Part shown: positions 22,403 through 28,187 of the stretch, piece by piece
Layout of the letters: the number at the start of each line of letters is the position of its first letter
Position numbering within the stretch: the stretch's first letter is position 1
The notes under the pieces: generated by a model
What the model was told of the DNA's origin: nothing
Seen by the model: only the letters and a program-made list of their open reading frames with translations
The model's database searches: none
DNA from: JAZDKP01 sp043802925
Lineage (GTDB): Bacteria; Fibrobacterota; OXYB2-FULL-49-7; JAEUSG01
Assembly: GCA_043802925.1 (NCBI GenBank)
Contig: JAZDKP010000115.1
Location: 1-28,187, forward strand
DNA length: 28,187 bases
Direction: 5' to 3'
Translations under genes and position numbers: made by a program

Positions 22403-23809
22403 TCAACCTTTCCCGCAGTCGCAATCACAACCGCAAGAGGCCCCGAGTACGGCCTCAAAGGCCTCGTCGAGTACATCGAGCCCCTCTTCAAGTTGCTGCT
22501 TATTAATAATAAGCGGTGGCGCAAGTTTGACGCTGCCGCCCCCATTGCCTACAGGTCCGAAGAAAAGAAGGCCATGCTGGACGCAATAGTTGATGATATC
22601 GAAGGCCGTGTCGTGGTCGGGGTCGTTGCTGCCAGGCCGTTTGACCATCTGCAGCGAGCCTACGAGCCCTATGGAAGCGGCGTGGCCCACCCGGTCCGGA
22701 TACTTTTTCCAGAGCTTCTGGATGCGCGCAGCCATGATACGTCCCATCTTTTCAGCATTCTGCACCATCTTTTTCTGTTTGATGATTTTGAGGTTTGCGA
22801 GCGCGGCCGCGCAGATGATGGGGTTGCCAGTATGCGTGGAAGTCATGGAACCCGGGCCAAAGATGTTCATCCATTCCGAATTACCGAGCACCACAGCCAG
22901 CGGCAGGCCCGAGGAGATGCCTTTGCCGAGGACCGTCATGTCCGCGCGCACGCCATAATGTTCAAAGCAGAACATTTTGCCTGTGCGGCCGATGCCGGAC
23001 TGCACTTCGTCAAAAATGAGCAGCGCCTTGTTTTCGTCGAGGAAGGCACGAAGCTTTTTCATGTAGTCATTGGGAAGCAGGATGGCGCTTCCGCCCTGGT
23101 ACGATTCCATGATAAGGCCCGCAATGCGTTTGGGGTCAATGTTCTTTTTCTTAAGCGTTTCGAGGAAGAGGTCAAAGCTCGTGTCCCCGCGAAAGCCGTC
23201 AGGGCAGGGCACATTGACCATGTTGGGGTCGTGGTTCACAATCCACTCCTTGAGGCCCGGAAGTCCGCCTGCCATCTGGGAGCCCATGGTACGTCCGTGG
23301 AAATCGGATTCAAAGGAAAGAATCACGTCCTTGTCAGCGCCGCCCACCTTGTGGCCGTAAGCGCGGCAAATCTTAATGGCGCATTCACACGCCTCGGAAC
23401 CGGTGGTGACCAGAAAGGCCTTGTCCATATTTTTGGGCGCAATCTGCGTGATGAGAAATTTGACGAGTGCCGCGCGCTCGGTGTTGGGGAAGCAGTAGCT
23501 GTGGTGCAGGGGGCGTTTGGCGGTCTTTATGATGGCTGCCTGGATTTCGGGGGCCGCGTGGCCTGCGTTGGCGACCAGCACGCCCGAGCTGAAATCGAGC
23601 CACTGGTTACCCCATTTATCATACACGTGCACGCCTTTGGCGCGGTCCCAGATGACCAGCGGCTGGCCGCTCATGGACACGGGTTCGTAGGTGCGCAGAT
23701 CGTTGACAACGGACCGGGAGGCCGGGACCGGGATGGGCGTTTTAATGACGCGGTTTTTTGTCCTGATGGGTTTGACTTTGACGGGTTCGAAGGGAAATTC
23801 TCTGCCCAT
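22403..23809 (-). CDS. Class III PLP aminotransferase with Cys-rich tail
   Basis: A 468-residue enzyme of the GABA/ornithine aminotransferase class. VTTGSEACECAIKICRAYG at 134-152 (PLP phosphate), ESDFHGRTMGSQ at 167-178, LIFDEVQSGIGRTG at 264-277 (Asp for the PLP ring) and VLGKGISSGLPLAVVLG with Schiff-base Lys296 are intact. These enzymes usually move amino groups between amino acids and keto acids or aldehydes, so it may supply a substituent or precursor rather than aminate a nucleotide sugar. The final residues CGCDCDCGKG (459-468) are unusual for the family. AGGAGG 5 nt before the ATG is the best ribosome site in the cluster, and this is the first gene of the operon. Confidence 0.88.
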   Translation of the reverse strand: MGREFPFEPVKVKPIRTKNRVIKTPIPVPASRSVVNDLRTYEPVSMSGQPLVIWDRAKGVHVYDKWGNQWLDFSSGVLVANAGHAAPEIQAAIIKTAKRPLHHSYCFPNTERAALVKFLITQIAPKNMDKAFLVTTGSEACECAIKICRAYGHKVGGADKDVILSFESDFHGRTMGSQMAGGLPGLKEWIVNHDPNMVNVPCPDGFRGDTSFDLFLETLKKKNIDPKRIAGLIMESYQGGSAILLPNDYMKKLRAFLDENKALLIFDEVQSGIGRTGKMFCFEHYGVRADMTVLGKGISSGLPLAVVLGNSEWMNIFGPGSMTSTHTGNPIICAAALANLKIIKQKKMVQNAEKMGRIMAARIQKLWKKYPDRVGHAASIGLVGSLQMVKRPGSNDPDHDTAFDIINYCVQHGLLFFGPVGNGGGSVKLAPPLIINKQQLEEGLDVLDEAFEAVLGASCGCDCDCGKG

Positions 23810-23837
23810 GACGGCCTCCTTAATTAAATGGTTGATA

Positions 23838-23867
23838 ATTATAAATTATTGTGGATGCGTTTTTCCA
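23838..23867 (-). promoter_or_regulatory. Candidate promoter of the surface-sugar operon
   Basis: On the minus strand a perfect TATAAT (23838-23843) lies 18 nt after TGGAAA (23862-23867, 4 of 6 to the -35 consensus). It is about 28 nt before the first gene of the cluster, in AT-rich DNA. It would drive at least the first five genes. Confidence 0.5.
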
Positions 23868-23881
23868 TACAGGACTGGATC

Positions 23882-23911
23882 TTGATTTCTATTTTCTGTA
23901 AAAACTATCTT
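23882..23911 (+). promoter_or_regulatory. Candidate promoter of tRNA-Ala
   Basis: TTGATT (23882-23887), an 18-nt spacer and TATCTT (23906-23911) lie 10 nt ahead of the tRNA 5' end, the right geometry for a tRNA transcript. It is divergent from, and close to, the operon promoter. Confidence 0.45.
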
Positions 23912-23921
23912 TTTCAGAATT

Positions 23922-23994
23922 GGGGCTTTAGCTCAGTTGGTAGAGCACGACGCTGGCAGTGTCGGGGCCAGCGGTTCAAATCCGCTAAGCTCCA
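23922..23994 (+). tRNA. tRNA-Ala (anticodon GGC)
   Basis: A complete 73-nt cloverleaf. The acceptor stem GGGGCTT pairs with AAGCTCC (one G-U), the D-arm is GCTC/GAGC, the anticodon stem is CGACG/TGTCG with loop CTGGCAG giving anticodon GGC, and the T-stem is AGCGG/CCGCT around TTCAAAT. The discriminator base is A, followed by TAAAA, so the CCA end is not encoded and must be added by CCA-transferase. A strong terminator follows 1 nt later. Confidence 0.95.
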
Positions 23995-23995
23995 T

Positions 23996-24031
23996 AAAAA
24001 ACCCGCCTGACTTTTTCAGGCGGGTTTTTTT
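23996..24031 (+). terminator. Rho-independent terminator after tRNA-Ala
   Basis: ACCCGCCTGA (24001-24010) pairs perfectly with TCAGGCGGGT (24016-24025) around a 5-nt loop, preceded by an A run and followed by T6. The A/T flanks would also allow function in the reverse direction. Confidence 0.92.
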
Positions 24032-24066
24032 GTTTCCCTTTCGCGCAGGCCTCTTGAAAATTATTA

Positions 24067-24072
24067 TATAAT
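24067..24072 (+). promoter_or_regulatory. Candidate -10 box of a leaderless transcript
   Basis: A perfect TATAAT lies 5 nt before the first ATG (24078) of the GGDEF/HD-GYP gene, so transcription would start at or next to the start codon. No Shine-Dalgarno sequence is visible before this ATG or before the in-frame ATG at 24084. No convincing -35 box is seen. Confidence 0.45.
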
Positions 24073-24077
24073 ATCGG

Positions 24078-26051
24078 ATGCCTATGAATCTCTTTGATCC
24101 ACATAAATTATTCCGGGTGGAAAACGGCTTCGAACAGATCATCGAAAGCCTTCCGGACGGCGTGACAGTCATTGACGGCAACGGCGGTATCCTCTGCATC
24201 AACCCCGCCTTTGCCCATATCCTGGGGCTTCCGGTGGAAGGCCTAAAGGACGCCCCCCTCCCCATCCCCCTGCCCGCCTCCTCGCTCGAATTACACGAGA
24301 TGCGGTTGAAGTCCGTTAACGGAAAGCCGGTGGATATCGAGTATTCCCTCCGTGACATGACGTTTGGGGGCAAGCCCGCGCGCCTTCTCGTGATTCGCGA
24401 CATCACAATACGCAAGGAGCGCGAACGCCGGGTGCACGAAAGCGAGGAACGGTACGCGCTGGCCTTCCGGGGGTCCAAGGACGGTCTCTGGGACTACCGC
24501 CTGCGCGACAAAAAAATCTACTTCTCACCCGAATGGAAGGCCATGCTCGGGTTTTTAGCCGCAGAGCTGGGCGACAATCCGGACGAATGGTTCAAACGCG
24601 TCCACGACCAGGATCACGACCGCCTGCAGAATTCGCTCCAGGCGCACCTGTTGGGCGAAACGCCCCATTTTGAGTGCGAGTACCGCATCCTCCGCAAGGA
24701 CTTCTGCTACCGCTGGATGCTCTGCCGCGGCACGGCTCTGCGCGACGCCAAGGGAACGGCAGTGCGGCTCACCGGATCGCAAATTGACATCACGGAGCGC
24801 AAGGTGAGCGAAGAGCAGCTCGCCCAGGCCCTCGAGGACCTTCGGTACGCGCTCGCTTCGGAAAAGGTGCTGTTCGAGGAACTGGACAAAAAAAACAAGG
24901 AGCTGACCGAGCTTTCCATCACCGACGGCCTGACCCGCCTCTACAACCACCGCTTTCTCCAGGAACGCTTCGAATTTGAGTTCAACCGCACCAAGCGGTA
25001 CGGCCTTTCCCTCTCCTGCCTGCTCATGGACATCGACCACTTCAAGGACGTCAATGACACCTACGGCCACCAGTTCGGCGACTATGTACTGCGCGAAATC
25101 GCGTTCCTGATCAAGACGCAGTCCCGCGAGGTCGACATCTGCGGCCGGTACGGCGGCGAGGAGTTCATGATCATCAGCAACCTCATCCTCGACGACGCCT
25201 CACGCTTTGCCGAGCGGCTGCGGGCCGCGGTGGACAGCCATACCTTCACCGACAACGGCATCACCGCGCATATCACTTTCAGCATCGGCGTGGCCGAGTA
25301 TCGCACCGAAATCAAGACCAAACACGAAATGATAGAGCGTTCGGACCAGGCCCTTTACGAGGCCAAGGACGAGGGACGCAACCGCGTGCGCTGCTGGCGC
25401 GAACGCGAGGAAAGCGACGAAGCGTCCGTGGACGCCTACGGTGTCCGCGACCTCAAGGAGAAGTTCACCCAGCTCTCGCACCGGATGCGCAACACCTACG
25501 TGGAGTCCACCAACGCGCTGGTCAACGCCATCGACGCCAAGGACCATTATACGCGCGAGCACTCGCAAAACGTGGCGCGCTACGCCATGCTCATCGCCCA
25601 GGCGCTCAAGCTGTCTGAAAAAAACGTGGAGGTCATCCGCAACGCCGGACTCCTGCACGACGTGGGGAAAATCGGCATCCCGCAGGAGGTGCTGCTCAAG
25701 GCCGAAGCCCTGACACCCGACGAGTACGACCTGCTCAAACAGCACTCCCTCATCGGCGTAAACATCCTCAAGGACGTCAAGTTCCTTGAAAAAGAAATCC
25801 CCATCATCCAGCACCACCACGAGCGCTTTGACGGGTCCGGTTACCCGCACGGGCTCAAAGGCTACGAAATCCCCATGGGTGCACGCATATTGGCCGTGGC
25901 CGACGCCTTTGACGCCATGACCACGGACCGCATCTACCAGAAGAAAAAAACAAAAACAGAAGCGGTCCTGGAGCTCCGGAAATGGAGCGGCCGCCAGTTT
26001 TCACCGGACATTGTTGAATGTTTTATCCCGATGATAGAAAAGGAACTTTAA
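24078..26051 (+). CDS. PAS-PAS-GGDEF-HD-GYP cyclic-di-GMP signalling protein
   Basis: A 657-residue cytosolic protein without membrane segments. Residues about 14-118 and 121-242 are PAS domains (the second with DGLWDYRLRDKKIYFSPEWKAMLGF). Residues 275-440 are a diguanylate cyclase: LTDGLTRLYN-like ITDGLTRLYN, MDIDHFKDVNDTYGH, the active site GGEEF at 359-363 and an inhibitory RxxD I-site (REVD, 350-353). Residues 465-657 are a HD-GYP phosphodiesterase with LLHDVGKIG at 525-533 and HHHERFDGSGYP at 579-590, all catalytic residues present. Synthesis and breakdown of c-di-GMP in one chain, with HD-GYP instead of EAL, is less usual. It overlaps no other gene; a STAS gene follows after 14 nt. Confidence 0.95.
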   Translation: MPMNLFDPHKLFRVENGFEQIIESLPDGVTVIDGNGGILCINPAFAHILGLPVEGLKDAPLPIPLPASSLELHEMRLKSVNGKPVDIEYSLRDMTFGGKPARLLVIRDITIRKERERRVHESEERYALAFRGSKDGLWDYRLRDKKIYFSPEWKAMLGFLAAELGDNPDEWFKRVHDQDHDRLQNSLQAHLLGETPHFECEYRILRKDFCYRWMLCRGTALRDAKGTAVRLTGSQIDITERKVSEEQLAQALEDLRYALASEKVLFEELDKKNKELTELSITDGLTRLYNHRFLQERFEFEFNRTKRYGLSLSCLLMDIDHFKDVNDTYGHQFGDYVLREIAFLIKTQSREVDICGRYGGEEFMIISNLILDDASRFAERLRAAVDSHTFTDNGITAHITFSIGVAEYRTEIKTKHEMIERSDQALYEAKDEGRNRVRCWREREESDEASVDAYGVRDLKEKFTQLSHRMRNTYVESTNALVNAIDAKDHYTREHSQNVARYAMLIAQALKLSEKNVEVIRNAGLLHDVGKIGIPQEVLLKAEALTPDEYDLLKQHSLIGVNILKDVKFLEKEIPIIQHHHERFDGSGYPHGLKGYEIPMGARILAVADAFDAMTTDRIYQKKKTKTEAVLELRKWSGRQFSPDIVECFIPMIEKEL

Positions 26052-26065
26052 AAAGCGAGGCGGAT

Positions 26066-26398
26066 ATGGGTTATGAAACAAAGGCAATTAAAAAAGTCAC
26101 GGTCGTGTACATCCCGAAGGAGATTATGCAGGAAGATGTCCCAGAGCTCCGGACCGTGCTTTCCGGCGTGCTGGCGTCCGGTTGCAAGGGGGTTGTCCTT
26201 GATATGACTTCCTGTCCCTATATCACCAGCACCGGGCTGTCAGCCATTTTCCATGAAAAGAAGCGCTTTGTCGAAGCCGGCGGTGACATCAAGATTGCGA
26301 GCATCAACGCACTCATCCAGAACCTTCTGGACCTCACCAACCTGGCCAAGGCCATCGAAATTTTCAACCAGGTGCAGGAAGCGGTGGACTCGTTTTAA
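26066..26398 (+). CDS. STAS domain protein (anti-sigma factor antagonist-like)
   Basis: A 110-residue single STAS domain: VTVVYIPKEIMQEDVPELRTVL, KGVVLDMTSCPYITSTGLSAIFHEKKRFVEAGGDIKIASIN and LLDLTNLAKAIEIF. The TSTGLSAI loop corresponds to the DSSGL loop phosphorylated in SpoIIAA/RsbV, with Ser or Thr as the acceptor here. The ATG at 26066 is chosen because the domain starts there; the open frame to 26018 overlays the upstream gene. Fourteen nt after the c-di-GMP gene, it may connect that signal to a partner-switching pathway. No RsbW-type kinase or sigma factor is in the window. Confidence 0.88.
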   Translation: MGYETKAIKKVTVVYIPKEIMQEDVPELRTVLSGVLASGCKGVVLDMTSCPYITSTGLSAIFHEKKRFVEAGGDIKIASINALIQNLLDLTNLAKAIEIFNQVQEAVDSF

Positions 26399-26417
26399 GA
26401 CGCTCAAAATTTTACTG

Positions 26418-26446
26418 TTGACCGGCCTGCAAATAATTTATAGATT
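26418..26446 (+). promoter_or_regulatory. Candidate promoter of the acidic protein gene
   Basis: TTGACC (26418-26423, 5 of 6 to consensus), a 17-nt spacer and TAGATT (26441-26446, 4 of 6) lie 46 nt before the start codon at 26492. It would allow independent expression of this small gene. Confidence 0.45.
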
Positions 26447-26491
26447 TAAAATATTAACGGCGCCCATCCAACCCCAAGGAGGATACACCCC

Positions 26492-26722
26492 ATGGCCGCT
26501 CTCGACTACGATGATGACCGAAGCCCGTTCACGTCCGCAGGAGACCTCGAGGACGAAAGCAACCTGGACGAGATACTGATGGAGGAATTTGACGACGACG
26601 AAAAGGAGCCCGAAGAGGGCGCCCTGGATGAGATACCGATATTGGAGGATGAGCCGGTTCTCGAGGAACTCGACGAAGAGGAAGTTGACGATGAAGACGG
26701 CGCCGAGGAAGAGTTCAACTGA
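26492..26722 (+). CDS. Highly acidic small protein (76 aa), unknown function
   Basis: A 76-residue protein in which 37 residues are Asp or Glu and only two are Lys/Arg. It has no Cys, Trp or His. It begins MAALDYDDDRSPF and ends EEEFN, with repeated short acidic blocks broken by hydrophobic pairs (DEIPILEDEPVLEELDEEE), as in disordered or nucleic-acid-mimicking proteins. GGAGG lies 9 nt before the ATG and it has its own promoter candidate, so it is likely a real gene even though acidic frames can arise by chance from GA-rich DNA. I do not recognise a family; DNA mimic, chaperone-like or metal-binding roles are only possibilities. Confidence 0.65.
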   Translation: MAALDYDDDRSPFTSAGDLEDESNLDEILMEEFDDDEKEPEEGALDEIPILEDEPVLEELDEEEVDDEDGAEEEFN

Positions 26723-26729
26723 AAAAAAC

Positions 26730-26803
<74 letters not shown>

Positions 26804-26819
26804 TTTTTTTCAGCGAATC

Positions 26820-26849
26820 AATATAATTTCCCGTTCAGGGGCAGTTCAA
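26820..26849 (-). promoter_or_regulatory. Candidate promoter of tRNA-Pro
   Basis: On the minus strand, TTGAAC (26844-26849, 4 of 6), an 18-nt spacer and TATATT (26820-26825, 5 of 6) place the start about 10 nt before the tRNA 5' end. Confidence 0.5.
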
Positions 26850-26913
26850 CAAGATTCTCGTTTCTCGTGTAAAACCAATTTTCGGTAGTCATAATCCCAG
26901 ACCAATCGAATGC

Positions 26914-26985
26914 ATCGGGCCTTTCGACTCCGCTCAAGGCCCGACGAACGCAGTACGAGCCCCGAGCGGAGCCGAGGGGCGAATC
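26914..26985 (+). repeat. 72-bp dispersed two-hairpin repeat, copy 2 (intergenic)
   Basis: Inverted relative to copy 1 in pseI (63 of 72 identical, no gaps). Hairpin 1 is GGGCCTT (26917-26923) with AAGGCCC (26936-26942); hairpin 2 is GCCCC (26959-26963) with GGGGC (26976-26980). The region between them is the variable spacer. No encoded protein and no target-site duplication that I can see. Confidence 0.85.
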
Positions 26986-27162
26986 ATCAAGTCGCAGCAT
27001 ACTTCGACAGGCTCAGTACAAGCGCTGCGAGGAATTTTACCCATTGTGATTAAACAGATAAAAAAAGTTTATAAAAAACAGTTGGCGTACATTTTTTATT
27101 AAACAATTTCTCTAATAAAGCGTCTAACTTATACAAGCAAAAGTAGAAATTAAATGTTTTCG

Positions 27163-27191
27163 TTGTTTATACGCATAAACCAAATTATTTT
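27163..27191 (+). promoter_or_regulatory. Weak candidate promoter with embedded palindrome, VWA gene
   Basis: TTGTTT (27163-27168), 17 nt and TATTTT (27186-27191) lie about 55 nt before the start codon. Between the boxes is a perfect 6-bp-arm inverted repeat (GTTTAT/ATAAAC, 27165-27180) that could be an operator. The matches are poor and the DNA is AT-rich, so chance is likely enough. Confidence 0.3.
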
Positions 27192-27245
27192 ATATAAATT
27201 CAAACATATGTCATTTATAAATTATCTATTAATGAGAGGTTCCTT

Positions 27246-28187
27246 ATGAACAGTCATCCAAAAACCGTTCCCGCATTCTTCCTTTTTTTGCTGTTTTCCC
27301 TTGTTTCACAGTCCGGCGCACAATTAACCTATGCCAGGCATGTCCTTAACGACACCCTCAAGGCTGACACCATCTTCTTTCAGGGGTCTGACACGGGCAT
27401 CACTACCGCCAAGGTCATATTAAAAGCCGAAGCCGGTGAGGGCGGCCGCGGTGGACTCGATATCATGATGGTCATGGACTTCAGCTTTTCCATAAAAGAC
27501 TATTCCGCGGACAATACGGACCGCAAGATTTTTCTGATGGACAATGCTCTGCAAAAATTCATAGGCAACCTCGACTCCCTGGCCGATTCCACGCGCGCTC
27601 TGACCGGCCATTTGCAGCGCAACGACAATATTGCCATCATGCGGTATGGAGGCATGGAAGCATACTCGTTCGGCTATACGCCTCAAGTCACGGTTCCCCA
27701 GTGCGGTTACCATATCATCCCCACCGGCTTCGATACCGCGCACTCCATCCGTGTTTACCCTCAAGACACGTTGGCCTTTGTCCCAGGCAGCATGGTGGGC
27801 GCCATCGACACCTTCATGGGGAGAGACATTTACAACAACCCCTGGGACAAATTACGGCTCGATAACGGCGCCAGCTGGGGGCTTAAGCGCCTCTTGTGGG
27901 ACTACTGGCATTTCAACTACGGTCTAACGCCCGTTGTCAACGGTTCCCGTCCGCAGGGTTACGAATACGATTCCTCATATTTTTACACCGTAACAAATAT
28001 GATGACGTGGGGTTATTGGCATAGCGCGGGCACCACGGCGGACCCGCGCATTGGCGATACACAGACCGCCACCTATTACGCGTTGTGGAAATCCATCGAT
28101 TACTGCATGAAGTACCGGACCAACTCGGGTTCGCAGCCGGTCATCATCCTTTTGACGGACGGAACCGACAACCGCTCCAACGACCAG
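27246..28187 (+). CDS. Secreted von Willebrand factor A domain protein, 3' end cut by window edge
   Basis: The 314 visible residues begin MNSHPKTVPAFFLFLLFSLVSQSGAQ, a clear signal peptide likely cleaved near residues 25-26. The VWA domain starts at about 73 with DIMMVMDFSFSIKDY, where DFSFS is the metal-binding DxSxS of the MIDAS site; it continues with HLQRNDNIAIMRYGG and PVIILLTDGTDNRSNDQ, the VWA strand with a TDG metal ligand. A long Tyr/Trp-rich insertion separates these parts. AGAGG lies 6 nt before the ATG. Such proteins usually act outside the cell in adhesion or surface assembly. It stands alone after an AT-rich leader and the C-terminal part is not visible. Confidence 0.88.
   Translation, partial: MNSHPKTVPAFFLFLLFSLVSQSGAQLTYARHVLNDTLKADTIFFQGSDTGITTAKVILKAEAGEGGRGGLDIMMVMDFSFSIKDYSADNTDRKIFLMDNALQKFIGNLDSLADSTRALTGHLQRNDNIAIMRYGGMEAYSFGYTPQVTVPQCGYHIIPTGFDTAHSIRVYPQDTLAFVPGSMVGAIDTFMGRDIYNNPWDKLRLDNGASWGLKRLLWDYWHFNYGLTPVVNGSRPQGYEYDSSYFYTVTNMMTWGYWHSAGTTADPRIGDTQTATYYALWKSIDYCMKYRTNSGSQPVIILLTDGTDNRSNDQ

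Larger units (their letters stand above)
26804..27245. other. 442-nt intergenic region
   Basis: This holds the tRNA-Pro promoter, one copy of the 72-bp repeat, a CTTCGACAGGCTCAGTAC element just beyond it (27002-27019), then about 200 nt of very AT-rich DNA with a palindrome and a weak promoter for the VWA gene. A 60-codon minus-strand frame (26818-27000) is a translation of the repeat and not a gene. Confidence 0.7.

Noticed and set aside
22310..23827. 505-codon plus-strand open frame
   Set aside because: It lies antisense over the class III aminotransferase, whose catalytic motifs are intact; the plus frame has no recognisable domain and no ribosome site.
23933..24478. 181-codon minus-strand open frame
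   Set aside because: It runs through the tRNA-Ala, its terminator and the start of the c-di-GMP gene, so it cannot be a normal gene.
25200..25850. 216-codon minus-strand open frame
   Set aside because: Antisense to the GGDEF/HD-GYP domains, which are clearly real; composition is the Val/Leu/Asp bias typical of shadow frames.
26818..27000. 60-codon minus-strand frame resembling a protein
   Set aside because: Much of it is a translation of the 72-bp repeat; no ribosome site.

Overview
This window looks like part of a chromosome from a Gram-negative, probably uncultured bacterium. Base composition is moderate and the minus strand is packed with genes. Neither tRNA gene encodes its CCA end. I cannot name the lineage from sequence alone; a member of the FCB/Fibrobacterota-like groups is only a guess.

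Left part (1-23809): one long, nearly gapless minus-strand cluster for nucleotide-activated surface sugars. In transcription order it begins at 23809 with a five-gene UDP-sugar module: class III aminotransferase, Gfo/Idh/MocA dehydrogenase, UDP-glucuronate-4-epimerase-like SDR, DegT aminotransferase and WbpD-like N-acetyltransferase. A HicBA pair and a small EPS-associated winged-helix regulator follow. Next comes a pseudaminic acid pathway: pseB, pseC, pseI, a PseH-like acetyltransferase, and a SpsF-type cytidylyltransferase fused to an aldo/keto reductase. The last part holds an SDR beside a second SpsF-type cytidylyltransferase (the order resembles ptmA-ptmB), a GNAT, a second Gfo/Idh/MocA protein, two GT-B-like proteins, another DegT aminotransferase and, cut by the left edge, an N-acetyl sugar amidotransferase. 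No recognisable PseG hydrolase is present.

Threaded through this cluster are genes that do not make sugars: two HicBA modules, a MNT-type nucleotidyltransferase with its small partner, a DUF1016/YhcG nuclease-like protein, an AAA/DUF4143 ATPase, and two small proteins of which one is antitoxin-like. Several are joined to the sugar genes by 4-nt stop/start overlaps (ATGA, GTGA, CTGA), so they read as integral operon members. One TIM-barrel gene appears to start at CTG.

Right part (23810-28187): a tRNA-Ala(GGC) gene with a strong terminator; an apparently leaderless PAS-PAS-GGDEF-HD-GYP cyclic-di-GMP protein followed by a STAS-domain protein; a 76-residue protein that is about half Asp/Glu; a tRNA-Pro(CGG) gene on the minus strand; an intergenic region carrying a 72-bp dispersed repeat; and the start of a secreted von Willebrand factor A protein cut by the right edge. 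A second, inverted copy of the 72-bp repeat lies inside the 3' end of pseI, where it is translated as a C-terminal extension.

Plausible overall job: synthesis of pseudaminic/legionaminic-type and UDP-uronic-type sugars for flagellin, LPS or capsule, with toxin-antitoxin-like modules lodged in the operon. Functions rest on motif reading and remembered family features; no database search was run.
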